A DNA stretch of 12,010 nucleotides from Bacillota bacterium (GCA_023435925.1 JAEZLF010000220.1:1-12010), one strand, 5' to 3'. Positions 1 to 7,333 are shown, counted from the stretch's first letter. The notes: generated by a model not told the origin, from the letters alone. Program-made: numbers and translations.

Positions 1-9
1 GCGCTTACT

Positions 10-3000
10 TTATTGTATATTGTAGCTGACTTTAATCGTTTTAATTTCGAAGGGCTGGAAAGCCAGTGAGCATCCGCATTCCTCTACAGGCCTTTCCATC
101 ATATCGCACAGCTCAAGCTTATTATACTCCATGCCAAAAGCAATGTCAGCACGGGAATAAGTTCCTTCACACTCGTAAGCTCTCACAATAAAGGCGTTCT
201 GACTATCCTCACAGGGCTTGACTGCCTCTATAATGACATTATCGCAGCTGATGCTGATGAACGGCTTCGCTTCATGACTCCCATCGTTTACCAATCGTTT
301 GTGATTGAAATGGTAGGCCGGATGGATAACGTTGCCTGCATGGAATCCACCCATATGGGGAAGAAAACCATATTTGAACCGGAAATCTCCCACATCCCCC
401 CGGTCATCGGGACGAAGCCCTCCCTTCGCCAGTGACAAACTCATGCAGGAACCATCCACACTGATTCCATATTTGCAGTCGTTAAGCAGGGAAATGCCGT
501 ATCCGGGTTCGCTAAGATCTGTATATTTATGGTTGCAGACTTCAAACATGGCCTGTTCCACGGAGTTGTTCCTTGTCGTCGGCCGTTTGATGTTACCGAA
601 CTGTATCTCATGGGTCGCATACTGAGATCTTACCGTGGTATCGAATGCTGCCTTGAGCAAACGATGTTTGTCACGCCACTCCAGCTTCGTGTCAAACAGG
701 ATCAGCGGATTGTCTGCGTAGAATACCATGTCCTGCAAAATTTTTGAGCTTTGACATACCTGATATTCACTTCTGATGCGAAATTCCACCGCACCGTCCG
801 AGACCACCCGGCGGGACAGCAGCACAGCATCGGATTTTAGCTTGAGCATACAGTCGGCATCAATATCCCAGCCGTCCCAGCCAGCCGGTACGTCCTCCGC
901 AGAGAGGAAGGAATTGAGGGGTAAATTCCCGCCGCAAAGCTCCCGGGAATTTCGTTTATCAATCAATGAGCTGATGTATCCTCTTTCATCGAATATCACT
1001 GACGCAAATGGTGTTTCCAGTTTACTGCCCTCATATAAGAACGAGGACTTTTCTGCTGCATTCCCTTGTGTCGCTATACCTTCAGCCGCTTTTCCTTCTA
1101 CCGCACTACCTAGTACTGTTCCTGCTTCTGCTCGTTCCTCCGCTTCCGTTCTCTCTCTTCTTAATGTAATCGTGTCAAAGGATAAGGGCTGCTGATGAAA
1201 GCTTGCTATCGCTACAGCAGCAGACCCATCCAGCAGAGTGACATTCTGTGTCTTTATATCTTCATCTACCGCACAGTAGCTTTGCTCCGCCGGTATATAA
1301 AAAACATCATTTCTGGGTATGCTGAGGGAGTTAAAGACCGTAAAGCAACTGACTTCTTCCTTTTCATAGGACTCTTCAGATGACACTTCAGATAAATCGT
1401 CAGCCGAATCTTCCTCTGAACCTTCAGCAGGACCCTCAGGCAACTTACCAAAAACCTTTTCAGAAGACACACCCTTCAGCTTTTCTGCAATCATTCGATC
1501 TGCTTGTTCAATCAGAACAGTCGTTTCCCTGATGGAATCGTCATGAGCTTCAGGTATGCAGCTCCCCGGCAGTATGTCATGGAACTGGTTGACCAGCAAT
1601 GTCTCCCACAAATCGCGGTAAGCCTCATCAGACCCTTTACGTTTTTGCCGGACAGCCTCCATAACCTCAAGAATCTCAAGGTCCCTTAACGCCTGTTCTG
1701 CAAGGCGGTTGTTCTTTTTGATCTGCTGCATTCCTGTCAGCGTTCCCCTATGAAGCTCCAGGTATAGCTCTCCCGAATATTTGGGCAGCTGATCACGGCG
1801 CTGATCGATACCATCCATATAATCGGATACCGAGCTGTACTTGACCCTGGGGCAGCCTTCGAGATCGTCGAGCCTTCGGGCCAGCTCAATCATTTCGAAT
1901 TGCGGCCCTCCGCCTCCGTCTCCATATCCAAAGGCAATCAGACGGCTGTCCGATGCCTGCTTGCACTTGATACCGTTTCTGTGGTTAATTCCATGGATCC
2001 TTTGTAATAGGCCTTTGGGATCGGGCCATGTATCCATATCGAAAAAGTGGACAATTACCTGACTGGAATCCAGTCCCTGCCACAGGAAGGTGTCATAGAG
2101 AAAATCGTTGGTATCGTTCCAGGAAAGCTTGGTCGTCAGGAAATATTTCACGCCGAAGCCTTTCATAATTTGCGGTATAGCTGCTGAATAGCCAAAGGTA
2201 TCCGGCAGCCAGTAGGAATCGGACAAATAACCGAACTTCTCCTGCGTGTACCGCTGCCCCCAAAGAAATTGCCGGATCATGGCTTCTCCCGAGGTGATGT
2301 TACAGTCACATTCGACCCATACAGCCCCATTGGGTTCATACCGTTTCAAAGCAATTTGCTCCTTCATTCTTTCAAACAGCTGTGGATAGTCCTTTTCGAT
2401 CATCTTTGAATGATAGGACGAGCTCTGAATAAACCGGTATTCAGGAAACTGCTCCATCAGGCTGAGCTGATTGGAAATGGTTCTGGCATTCTTCCGGATC
2501 GTCTCTCGAATCGGCCACAGCCATGCGGTATCCATGTGGCTGTGCCCCACCAGCACCGCTGTAGGTGCGCTATCCCCATTTTTGCGTGCCATGGAGGATT
2601 TCATGATCGTGATTGCAGTCTTCAAAGAGTCCATCCACACATCAAACTCCACATTTTCCGGGGAATAGTACAGTACCCTGTGGACCTCCGTAAGAGTATT
2701 CATGATTTCGGCGCGCCGGAAGGAATGGATGTCGGACATTTCCACCAGCTGGGTTAGAATTCTCAGATCATAGATAAAATCCGCCACAGTTTGATTCTTC
2801 ACGCAAATGTCGATTCTCCCTGTGGGATAGGTAAAGCCTGTGTTATCATTCTTTTCAAAAGGCTGGCAGCCTATGACATAATGACCTGCATAGAATTCAA
2901 TGGCAATTTCCATTGGTTTCTCCGGATTCGCTTGAGCACAGATCCGGTCACAATAGTGATTGCCATGACGGGTCACAACAATTTTAGTGGCAAAGGTTCC

Positions 3001-3309
3001 GCAGGAAACACCATTGACCCACAGCATGGCCTCATATCCCCCGACATGGGGCATGATGAATAATGGCTGATTTTTATATTCATTGGCAGGTGTAAATGTA
3101 CCTTTAAACCAGCAGGTCACACCCTCTCCTCCCCACATTTCACCCGGTTCTGTAAAAAGCTCATCATCCGGCACCTGGCGGAAGTCCTCTTTCGTTTCAA
3201 ACACCTTATACTCGAGCTGACCGACCGGCCGGAATATATAAGGCTCAAAAACCTCCAATGCTCTCTCAAGCTTAACCAGCATTTTTTTGTTCTGTTGTTC
3301 ATTCAGCAT
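10..3309 (-). CDS. GH38 family alpha-mannosidase (cytosolic)
   Basis: Retaining, metal-dependent alpha-mannosidase that removes terminal alpha-linked mannose from oligosaccharides; 1099 aa, within the usual size of bacterial class II mannosidases. The N-terminal ~245 residues form an accessory beta domain. The catalytic domain opens with HSHMDTAWLWP (258-268; H258 and D260 are expected zinc ligands). The WLPDTFGYS segment (367-375) carries the presumed nucleophile D370, and QFHDILPGS (575-583) gives the further ligand region at H577. The three-helix bundle (~510-610) and C-terminal beta-sandwich follow. There is no signal peptide, so it acts on imported sugars. Start: ATG with AGGAG nine bases upstream. 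Odd: two acidic low-complexity inserts (about 625-653 and 718-756) lie between the helical bundle and the beta-sandwich. It is last in the leftward cluster, 352 bases after the aldo/keto reductase, and I see no convincing own promoter. The family is certain; the exact linkage specificity is unknown. Confidence 0.95.
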   Translation of the reverse strand: MLNEQQNKKMLVKLERALEVFEPYIFRPVGQLEYKVFETKEDFRQVPDDELFTEPGEMWGGEGVTCWFKGTFTPANEYKNQPLFIMPHVGGYEAMLWVNGVSCGTFATKIVVTRHGNHYCDRICAQANPEKPMEIAIEFYAGHYVIGCQPFEKNDNTGFTYPTGRIDICVKNQTVADFIYDLRILTQLVEMSDIHSFRRAEIMNTLTEVHRVLYYSPENVEFDVWMDSLKTAITIMKSSMARKNGDSAPTAVLVGHSHMDTAWLWPIRETIRKNARTISNQLSLMEQFPEYRFIQSSSYHSKMIEKDYPQLFERMKEQIALKRYEPNGAVWVECDCNITSGEAMIRQFLWGQRYTQEKFGYLSDSYWLPDTFGYSAAIPQIMKGFGVKYFLTTKLSWNDTNDFLYDTFLWQGLDSSQVIVHFFDMDTWPDPKGLLQRIHGINHRNGIKCKQASDSRLIAFGYGDGGGGPQFEMIELARRLDDLEGCPRVKYSSVSDYMDGIDQRRDQLPKYSGELYLELHRGTLTGMQQIKKNNRLAEQALRDLEILEVMEAVRQKRKGSDEAYRDLWETLLVNQFHDILPGSCIPEAHDDSIRETTVLIEQADRMIAEKLKGVSSEKVFGKLPEGPAEGSEEDSADDLSEVSSEESYEKEEVSCFTVFNSLSIPRNDVFYIPAEQSYCAVDEDIKTQNVTLLDGSAAVAIASFHQQPLSFDTITLRRERTEAEERAEAGTVLGSAVEGKAAEGIATQGNAAEKSSFLYEGSKLETPFASVIFDERGYISSLIDKRNSRELCGGNLPLNSFLSAEDVPAGWDGWDIDADCMLKLKSDAVLLSRRVVSDGAVEFRIRSEYQVCQSSKILQDMVFYADNPLILFDTKLEWRDKHRLLKAAFDTTVRSQYATHEIQFGNIKRPTTRNNSVEQAMFEVCNHKYTDLSEPGYGISLLNDCKYGISVDGSCMSLSLAKGGLRPDDRGDVGDFRFKYGFLPHMGGFHAGNVIHPAYHFNHKRLVNDGSHEAKPFISISCDNVIIEAVKPCEDSQNAFIVRAYECEGTYSRADIAFGMEYNKLELCDMMERPVEECGCSLAFQPFEIKTIKVSYNIQ
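1045..1104 (-). repeat. Degenerate 15-bp in-frame tandem repeat inside the mannosidase gene
   Basis: Four consecutive five-codon units encode AVEGK, AAEGI, ATQGN and AAEKS (residues 736-755). At DNA level the units share the frame GCN-NNN-(G/C)AA-(G/A)NN and differ at third and variable positions. This is an acidic, alanine-rich linker absent from typical GH38 proteins. It probably arose by repeat expansion in a surface loop. Confidence 0.6.
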
Positions 3310-3347
3310 TCTGTCATACTCCTTTTGTATTATTTATCACCATAACG

Positions 3348-3378
3348 TGCGACAGGTGGAGTATTCTCGTTTGTCGCA
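3348..3378. promoter_or_regulatory. Inverted repeat upstream of mannosidase, candidate operator
   Basis: TGCGACA and its exact reverse complement TGTCGCA are separated by 17 bases (24 bases centre to centre). They lie about 40-70 bases upstream of the mannosidase start. The placement fits a regulator site, but no regulator can be assigned and the arms are short. Confidence 0.3.
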
Positions 3379-3400
3379 ATATTTCTGTTCAATTTCCAAT

Positions 3401-3524
3401 GGGGGCAAGCCCCCATACCCCCTCGCTGCGGGCAAAATGAATTCGCCCTACGCTACACTTCGTGCGCCACGCCTAAACGTGGCGTTTGAACAACGTCGGC
3501 TGGGGACTGTGACGTTGTTCAAAC
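3401..3524. repeat. Compact three-hairpin element, probable dispersed repeat
   Basis: Three hairpins occur in 124 bases. First is GGGGG-CAAG-CCCCC (3401-3414). Second is CGCCACG/CGTGGCG around a six-base loop (3465-3484). Third is a perfect 14-base-pair stem, GTTTGAACAACGTC (3484-3497) with GACGTTGTTCAAAC (3511-3524), around a 13-base loop containing TGGGGACTGT. The second and third stems share a base at 3484, so they are directly stacked. Base composition is far more GC-rich than the flanking intergenic DNA. This resembles REP/MITE-like intergenic repeats. Copy number cannot be seen from one window. Confidence 0.55.
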
Positions 3525-3553
3525 TTCATCCGGCAAGTATAGCTTATCGTAAC

Positions 3554-3596
3554 AAAAAAAACAGCTCATCTCAACACTTTTGCATTGAAAAAGCTG
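3554..3596 (-). terminator. Weak rho-independent terminator after aldo/keto reductase
   Basis: Read leftward, CAGCT (3596-3592) pairs with AGCTG (3566-3562), with further interrupted pairing (CAA with TTG) inside. A run of eight T on the minus strand (3561-3554) follows. It lies 66-108 bases past the reductase stop. The stem is short and imperfect, so termination may be partial, leaving some read-through to the mannosidase gene. Confidence 0.35.
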
Positions 3597-3661
3597 ATCG
3601 TTATCTATTGTATGCAGAGAAAACCATATTACAAGATCCCTGAAATCTCGAGCGTCGCTTC

Positions 3662-4636
3662 TCACACAACCCCAAAAAGCCAATCTGTCACGGTTTGCGG
3701 CAGTTCTACATCTGCAGCTGTCAGCGAGTCCAGAAGCTGCTCTTCACTTTTACATCCTACTATTGCCGCCGCAGGAACCTGATTGCTCATAATATATCCC
3801 AGAGTAACAGCCGATATCGTCAGGCTGTTATCCGCTGCATATTTCTTTACTCGTTCCAGCCGTTCAATATTCTCCGGTGTAGAAAATCGTGTATACGCCT
3901 TTTGGTTGATGGCATCCAGGCCTTTTGCCGCCGCACGGGCGAAAAAGCCTTTCGCCTGGGAAGAGAATGCGAATACAGGGAAGCTTTCCTTTAGATACCA
4001 GCCGTACTCCTGCTCATCCATACAGACAATGGTAGGATCATCGTGTGCCTTTGGCGTTGACGTTGCAAGGCTCCATTGAATCTGGCTGGCACTAAAGGGA
4101 GCAAAACCGTTCGTCTGCGCAGCCCGATTGGCCTCCTCGATACGATCTGCCCTCCAGTTGGAGCAGCCGATTGCACGAATTTTACCTTTGTTGATCAAGG
4201 ACGAAAGCGTTTCCATAATATCTTCCACAGGCCGTGTTACATCATCTCTATGAAGCCAGTAAAGATCAATCACATCCACACCAAGGGTTTGAAGGCTCTC
4301 ATCCACATCACTCTCTATCTCCCCTCGTGAAAGTCTGCCGGTACTCATCTGATCCAGTCTCGGATGCCCCCCCTTTGTGGATATAATGATATGATTCCGG
4401 TTTCCTCTTGACTTCAGCCAATTACCAACGGTCCTCTCACTGGCTCCGGCTCCGCCCGGCAACCATGATGCATACATTCTAGCCGTATCAACACAGTTTC
4501 CCCCCGCGTCTGCAAAAATGTCCAGCAGCCTGAAGGCCGTTTCCTCCGGAACAGTCGCTCCAAAATAATCCGTTCCAAGAACAACTTTTGATATGTCCAG
4601 ACTGCTCCCAGGTAGTTTCATACATAAATATCGCAT
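3662..4636 (-). CDS. Aldo/keto reductase family oxidoreductase
   Basis: NAD(P)H-dependent (beta/alpha)8-barrel oxidoreductase that reduces sugar aldehydes or ketones or runs in reverse; 324 aa, normal for the family. The catalytic tetrad is visible: D50 and Y55 in NCVDTARMYA, K88 in STKGG, H129 in YWLHRDD. The GCSNW segment (157-161) is the family's conserved substrate-pocket strand. The C-terminal SEEQLLDSL region matches the cofactor-phosphate/adenine-binding end of the barrel. Start: ATG at 4636 with GGGAGG seven bases upstream; the methionine at residue 6 is much too far from that site. The start codon lies 45 bases after the AraC gene stop, with no terminator between, so the two are probably co-transcribed. 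The physiological substrate is unknown; its place in a glycosidase cluster suggests a carbohydrate. Confidence 0.92.
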   Translation of the reverse strand: MRYLCMKLPGSSLDISKVVLGTDYFGATVPEETAFRLLDIFADAGGNCVDTARMYASWLPGGAGASERTVGNWLKSRGNRNHIIISTKGGHPRLDQMSTGRLSRGEIESDVDESLQTLGVDVIDLYWLHRDDVTRPVEDIMETLSSLINKGKIRAIGCSNWRADRIEEANRAAQTNGFAPFSASQIQWSLATSTPKAHDDPTIVCMDEQEYGWYLKESFPVFAFSSQAKGFFARAAAKGLDAINQKAYTRFSTPENIERLERVKKYAADNSLTISAVTLGYIMSNQVPAAAIVGCKSEEQLLDSLTAADVELPQTVTDWLFGVV

Positions 4637-4681
4637 ATTCCTTCCTCCCTCGTTATATTGCTTTCGTACCTTTTGCCGCTT

Positions 4682-5557
4682 TCATCTATAGAGAGCCACC
4701 TTATTGATCTTTCGAAACCTTAATGGTGAAAATCCTGTTATCTCCTTAAAAACTCTTCCAAAATGTGTGGCACTTTCAAAGCCAGTCTTTTCCGCAATCA
4801 CGCCTATGTTTAGTTTTGACTCCTTCAGTAGCCGCTGGGCTTCTTTTATCCTTACGCTATTCAAAAATTCAACAAAGGTAAACCCGGTCACACTTTTAAA
4901 TAACCTGCTCAAATAACATGAGCTGACAAAAAATTGATCTGCAATCTGTTGAAGTGTGATTTTATTCATGTAGCCCGCATTGATATACTTCACAATATCG
5001 GATATCTTCTCATGCATTGGGTTCAAATGCCTTTTTACGGCACTACCGCGCCGAACGGCCAGTCTTGTAACAAATATCAGCAGCTCAAGAGTCAGAAGCT
5101 GAATGCTGGTTACCTTTCCAACATCCTTTTCCTTCGCTTCCTTCATCATATTGAGCAATATTCGCTCTATATTAGCCTGCTCAGTTTTATTCAGCTTTAT
5201 CACATGAATATCCTCTTGAAATGGCTTCAGAAAATCAATATCCTTAATGGCCGCCATCATGTCTTCGATAAAACCTTCATCCAAGTTGATCAATATTCTT
5301 TCATGGGTGGAAGAACCGCCGTAGGTAGTCTTGTGCAAATCATTACTGTTGATCAGCACAACATCACCCTTCTCGATCCTGTAGGTCCGGTCCTTTATGA
5401 AATAATTCCGGACTCCCGAGAGCAGGTAATAGATCTCATAGCTTGAATGGTAATGGTAAAGATTCATATTGATCGGTTCTTGTCTCTTACAATGCTCAAT
5501 CTCAAAGCCTTCATATATTTCGTGGCAGAGTGTGACGCTGCTATCCAATTTGCCCAT
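4682..5557 (-). CDS. AraC-family transcriptional regulator with N-terminal cupin
   Basis: Sugar-responsive DNA-binding regulator. The N-terminal cupin (about residues 30-85) includes HYHSSYEIYYLLSG and the DLHKT strand. The C-terminal two-helix-turn-helix AraC/XylS domain spans 185-285, with helices at about 199-220 (ITLQQIADQFF...SRLF) and 248-270 (NIGVIAEKTGF...GRVF), and the closing GFSPLRFRK signature. The start is uncertain. I chose ATG at 5557 (291 aa), with GGAGGG 14 bases upstream. The frame stays open to a TTG at 5629 without a good ribosome site, and a TTG at 5548 sits 9 bases after AGGGGG. It is divergent from the GH4 gene and heads the reductase/mannosidase cluster, so it is the likely local regulator of both transcription units. 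Confidence 0.9.
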   Translation of the reverse strand: MGKLDSSVTLCHEIYEGFEIEHCKRQEPINMNLYHYHSSYEIYYLLSGVRNYFIKDRTYRIEKGDVVLINSNDLHKTTYGGSSTHERILINLDEGFIEDMMAAIKDIDFLKPFQEDIHVIKLNKTEQANIERILLNMMKEAKEKDVGKVTSIQLLTLELLIFVTRLAVRRGSAVKRHLNPMHEKISDIVKYINAGYMNKITLQQIADQFFVSSCYLSRLFKSVTGFTFVEFLNSVRIKEAQRLLKESKLNIGVIAEKTGFESATHFGRVFKEITGFSPLRFRKINKVALYR

Positions 5558-5658
5558 CCCCCTAAAAAACGCCCTCCAGTATTTCTGGCCGTACCGTATC
5601 AGTGCAATTTTTCTGCTTGCTAAGCTCAAGAGATTGTACCCATCGCTGTACCAATTTG

Positions 5659-5678
5659 ATTGCTATATCATTGCTATA
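5659..5678. promoter_or_regulatory. Tandem 9-bp direct repeats, candidate AraC-type operator
   Basis: ATTGCTATA occurs twice (5659-5667 and 5670-5678), start to start 11 bases, about one helical turn. The pair lies at or just after the predicted transcription start of the regulator gene. Related copies occur as ATTGCTTTA on the minus strand (5741-5733) and as TTGCTGTATGATT (5775-5787, 11 of 13 identical to 5660-5672) over the GH4 -10 region. Direct repeats spaced by one turn are typical of AraC-family binding sites; the assignment to this regulator is inference. Confidence 0.4.
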
Positions 5679-5686
5679 ACAATTTA

Positions 5687-5715
5687 ATCATACTAAATAG
5701 AATATGGACTGTAAA
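5687..5715 (-). promoter_or_regulatory. Sigma-A-type promoter for the AraC regulator cluster
   Basis: On the minus strand, TTTACA (5715-5710) and TATGAT (5692-5687) are separated by exactly 17 bases; each matches the consensus at five of six positions. Predicted start is near 5680, giving a leader of roughly 50 or 120 bases depending on the start codon. Confidence 0.6.
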
Positions 5716-5745
5716 TCAAATTATGTAGAATTTAAAGCAATATCG

Positions 5746-5778
5746 GCAAATAATGTACTGATTTTCGTTATTATTTGC
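5746..5778. promoter_or_regulatory. 9-bp inverted repeat over the GH4 promoter
   Basis: GCAAATAAT (5746-5754) and its exact complement ATTATTTGC (5770-5778) are separated by 15 bases. The right arm ends two bases before the candidate GH4 -10 box, so a dimeric regulator bound here would overlap the -35 region. Confidence 0.4.
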
Positions 5779-5786
5779 TGTATGAT
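5758..5786 (+). promoter_or_regulatory. Candidate promoter for the GH4 gene
   Basis: TATGAT (5781-5786) is preceded at 17 bases by CTGATT (5758-5763), a poor -35 sequence. A weak -35 element overlapped by inverted and direct repeats fits an activator-dependent promoter. The predicted leader is about 85 bases. Confidence 0.4.
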
Positions 5787-5803
5787 TAAAGCATATCCAT
5801 GGA

Positions 5804-5860
5804 ATGAACTTTTCTAACCGGGTTATTAAATCAGTTCATCCAATATAGATGTAACTACAT
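5804..5860 (+). promoter_or_regulatory. Nested hairpins in the GH4 leader
   Basis: ATGAACT (5804-5810) pairs with AGTTCAT (5833-5839), enclosing TAACC-G-GGTTA (5815-5825). A small ATGTA-AC-TACAT hairpin (5849-5860) abuts the GAGGAG ribosome site. These could be DNA operators or leader RNA folds; no known riboswitch class is recognised. Confidence 0.3.
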
Positions 5861-5878
5861 GAGGAGAGGGTGTGTATC

Positions 5879-7267
5879 ATGCAATACGCAGGAAATACCG
5901 TAAAGGACATAAAGCTGGCATATATCGGCGGAGGGTCAAGAGGTTGGGCGTGGGGGCTTATGGGTGATTTGGCCGTTGAGGAGCAATTGTCCGGTAAAAT
6001 ATACCTATATGATATCAACTATGATTCCGCCAAAGTGAATGAAGCCATCGGAAATAGATTGTCTGCCAGGGATGATGTGAAAGGTAAATGGAAATATGAA
6101 GCAGTACATACGCTGGAAGCCGCACTAACCGGCGCTGATCTGGTTATCATATCCATACTGCCCGGCACCTTTGATGAAATGGCATCGGATGTCCATACTC
6201 CGGAGAAATACGGTATATACCAGTCCGTTGGCGATACAGCAGGCCCAGGCGGTCTGGTGAGAGCCCTCAGAACAATTCCCATGTATGAGACTATCGCTCA
6301 GGCCATAAAGGAATGCTGCCCAAAGGCTTGGGTAATTAACTATACCAATCCAATGACTCTATGTGTCAGGACATTGTACGAGGTGTTCCCTCAAATCAAA
6401 GCCTTCGGCTGCTGCCATGAGGTTTTCGGCACCCAGGACCTCTTAATAAAAATGCTGAAGGATATGGAAGGCATTGAAGATGCCCACAGAGAGGATATCC
6501 ACGTGAATGTGCTCGGTATCAACCATTTTACCTGGATCGACAGTGCTTCTTACAAGGAATACGATCTTTTGGAAATGTATAAAAAATTTGTAGATAAATA
6601 TTATGAAGATGGCTTCGAGGATGGGGAGAAGGGCAATTGGATGAACAGCCACTTCTCGTCCGCCCAAAGAGTGAAGTTTGATCTGTTCAAGCGGTATGGA
6701 ATTGCTGCGGCAGCCGGCGACAGACATCTGGCGGAGTTCCTCCCCCCCTGGTATCTGAAGGATCCCGAGACAGTTAAATCGTGGAAGTTCGGCCTTACTC
6801 CCGTCAGTTGGAGAAAGGAGCGCCAGCAGGAATTGGTAGAGAAAGCCAAGCGTCTTGCCAACGGCGAGGAAGAGGTTGAAATAAAGAAATCCGGAGAGGA
6901 AGGAATCCTCCAGATAAAAGCATTGCTCGGCCTGGGTGACATGATTACCAATGTTAATGTTCCAAACAGAGGGCAAATGGAAGGCGTTCCGCTTGGATGT
7001 GTCGTTGAAACAAACTCTGTCTTCTCAAGAGATCATGTGCGTCCTGTATTGGCCGGCAGACTGCCTGATGACGTGCAAAGCCTTGTGATGCGCCAGGTAT
7101 TGAATCAGGAAACCATACTTCGTGCAGCGATGAACCGCGATAAGGAAATGGCCTTCCGAGCGTTTGTCAATGACCCTCTTGTTACTATTGACATTACCGC
7201 TGCCAGGAAACTATTCGATGAAATGCTGGAAAACACAAAGAAATATCTGCCGGATTGGGATATTTGA
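5879..7267 (+). CDS. GH4 family alpha-galacturonidase-type glycosidase (LplD-like)
   Basis: NAD- and divalent-metal-dependent family 4 glycosidase; 462 aa, usual size. The N-terminal Rossmann fold starts with AYIGGGSRGW (14-23). The GPGG loop (122-125), NYTNP (154-158) and GINHFTW (213-219) are the family's cofactor and metal segments. The motif C179-H180-E181-V182 is the CHEV signature reported for alpha-galacturonidases such as Bacillus LplD, and differs from the CHSV, CDMP and CNVP forms of other GH4 enzymes. C179 and H216 are the expected metal ligands. No signal peptide, so it is cytosolic. Start: ATG at 5879, nine bases after GAGAGG; an in-frame GTG at 5870 lies too close to the ribosome site. 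It is monocistronic, divergent from the AraC gene and convergent with uxaC, whose substrate (galacturonate) it would release. GH4 membership is certain; substrate is inferred from CHEV and context. Confidence 0.93.
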   Translation: MQYAGNTVKDIKLAYIGGGSRGWAWGLMGDLAVEEQLSGKIYLYDINYDSAKVNEAIGNRLSARDDVKGKWKYEAVHTLEAALTGADLVIISILPGTFDEMASDVHTPEKYGIYQSVGDTAGPGGLVRALRTIPMYETIAQAIKECCPKAWVINYTNPMTLCVRTLYEVFPQIKAFGCCHEVFGTQDLLIKMLKDMEGIEDAHREDIHVNVLGINHFTWIDSASYKEYDLLEMYKKFVDKYYEDGFEDGEKGNWMNSHFSSAQRVKFDLFKRYGIAAAAGDRHLAEFLPPWYLKDPETVKSWKFGLTPVSWRKERQQELVEKAKRLANGEEEVEIKKSGEEGILQIKALLGLGDMITNVNVPNRGQMEGVPLGCVVETNSVFSRDHVRPVLAGRLPDDVQSLVMRQVLNQETILRAAMNRDKEMAFRAFVNDPLVTIDITAARKLFDEMLENTKKYLPDWDI

Positions 7268-7293
7268 GATTGTCAAATGTGTTAAATGGAATT

Positions 7294-7333
7294 ATAAAGC
7301 ACCTGTCCGTTCCTATATAGACAGGTGCTTTAT
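7294..7333. terminator. Bidirectional terminator between GH4 gene and uxaC
   Basis: A perfect 14-base-pair inverted repeat joins ATAAAGCACCTGTC (7294-7307) and GACAGGTGCTTTAT (7320-7333) around a 12-base loop. A/T-rich flanks supply modest T-tracts on both strands. It sits between two convergent genes, 26 bases past the GH4 stop and 30 bases past the uxaC stop. Confidence 0.85.

Larger units (their letters stand above)
3310..3661. other. Intergenic stretch with structured repeat-like element, no gene
   Basis: This 352-base gap separates the aldo/keto reductase from the mannosidase gene. It contains a perfect 7-base inverted repeat (TGCGACA at 3348-3354, TGTCGCA at 3372-3378) just upstream of the mannosidase ribosome site, three consecutive hairpins at 3401-3524, and a leftward terminator candidate at 3554-3596. 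An open frame runs across it on the plus strand, but it lacks a ribosome site and simply reads through the hairpins, so I do not call a gene. Confidence 0.6.

Noticed and set aside
776..1195. 139-codon plus-strand open frame opposite the mannosidase gene
   Set aside because: It is a shadow of the GH38 gene. Its Ser/Pro-rich translation is the complement of the acidic repeat region, and it has no ribosome site.
3287..3643. 118-codon plus-strand open frame across the mannosidase/reductase gap
   Set aside because: It starts inside the mannosidase gene, has no ribosome site and reads through the hairpin element; translated repeats often give such frames.
4934..5446. 170-codon plus-strand open frame opposite the AraC gene
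   Set aside because: It lies wholly inside a well-supported AraC-family gene on the other strand, with no family resemblance.
5558..5629. N-terminal extension of the AraC regulator to a TTG at 5629
   Set aside because: No good ribosome site precedes the TTG and the extra 24 residues lack family features; the ATG at 5557 is preferred, though not proven.
6443..6976. 177-codon minus-strand open frame inside the GH4 gene
   Set aside because: It is antisense to conserved GH4 sequence; its hydrophobic stretches are what the complement of that sequence encodes.
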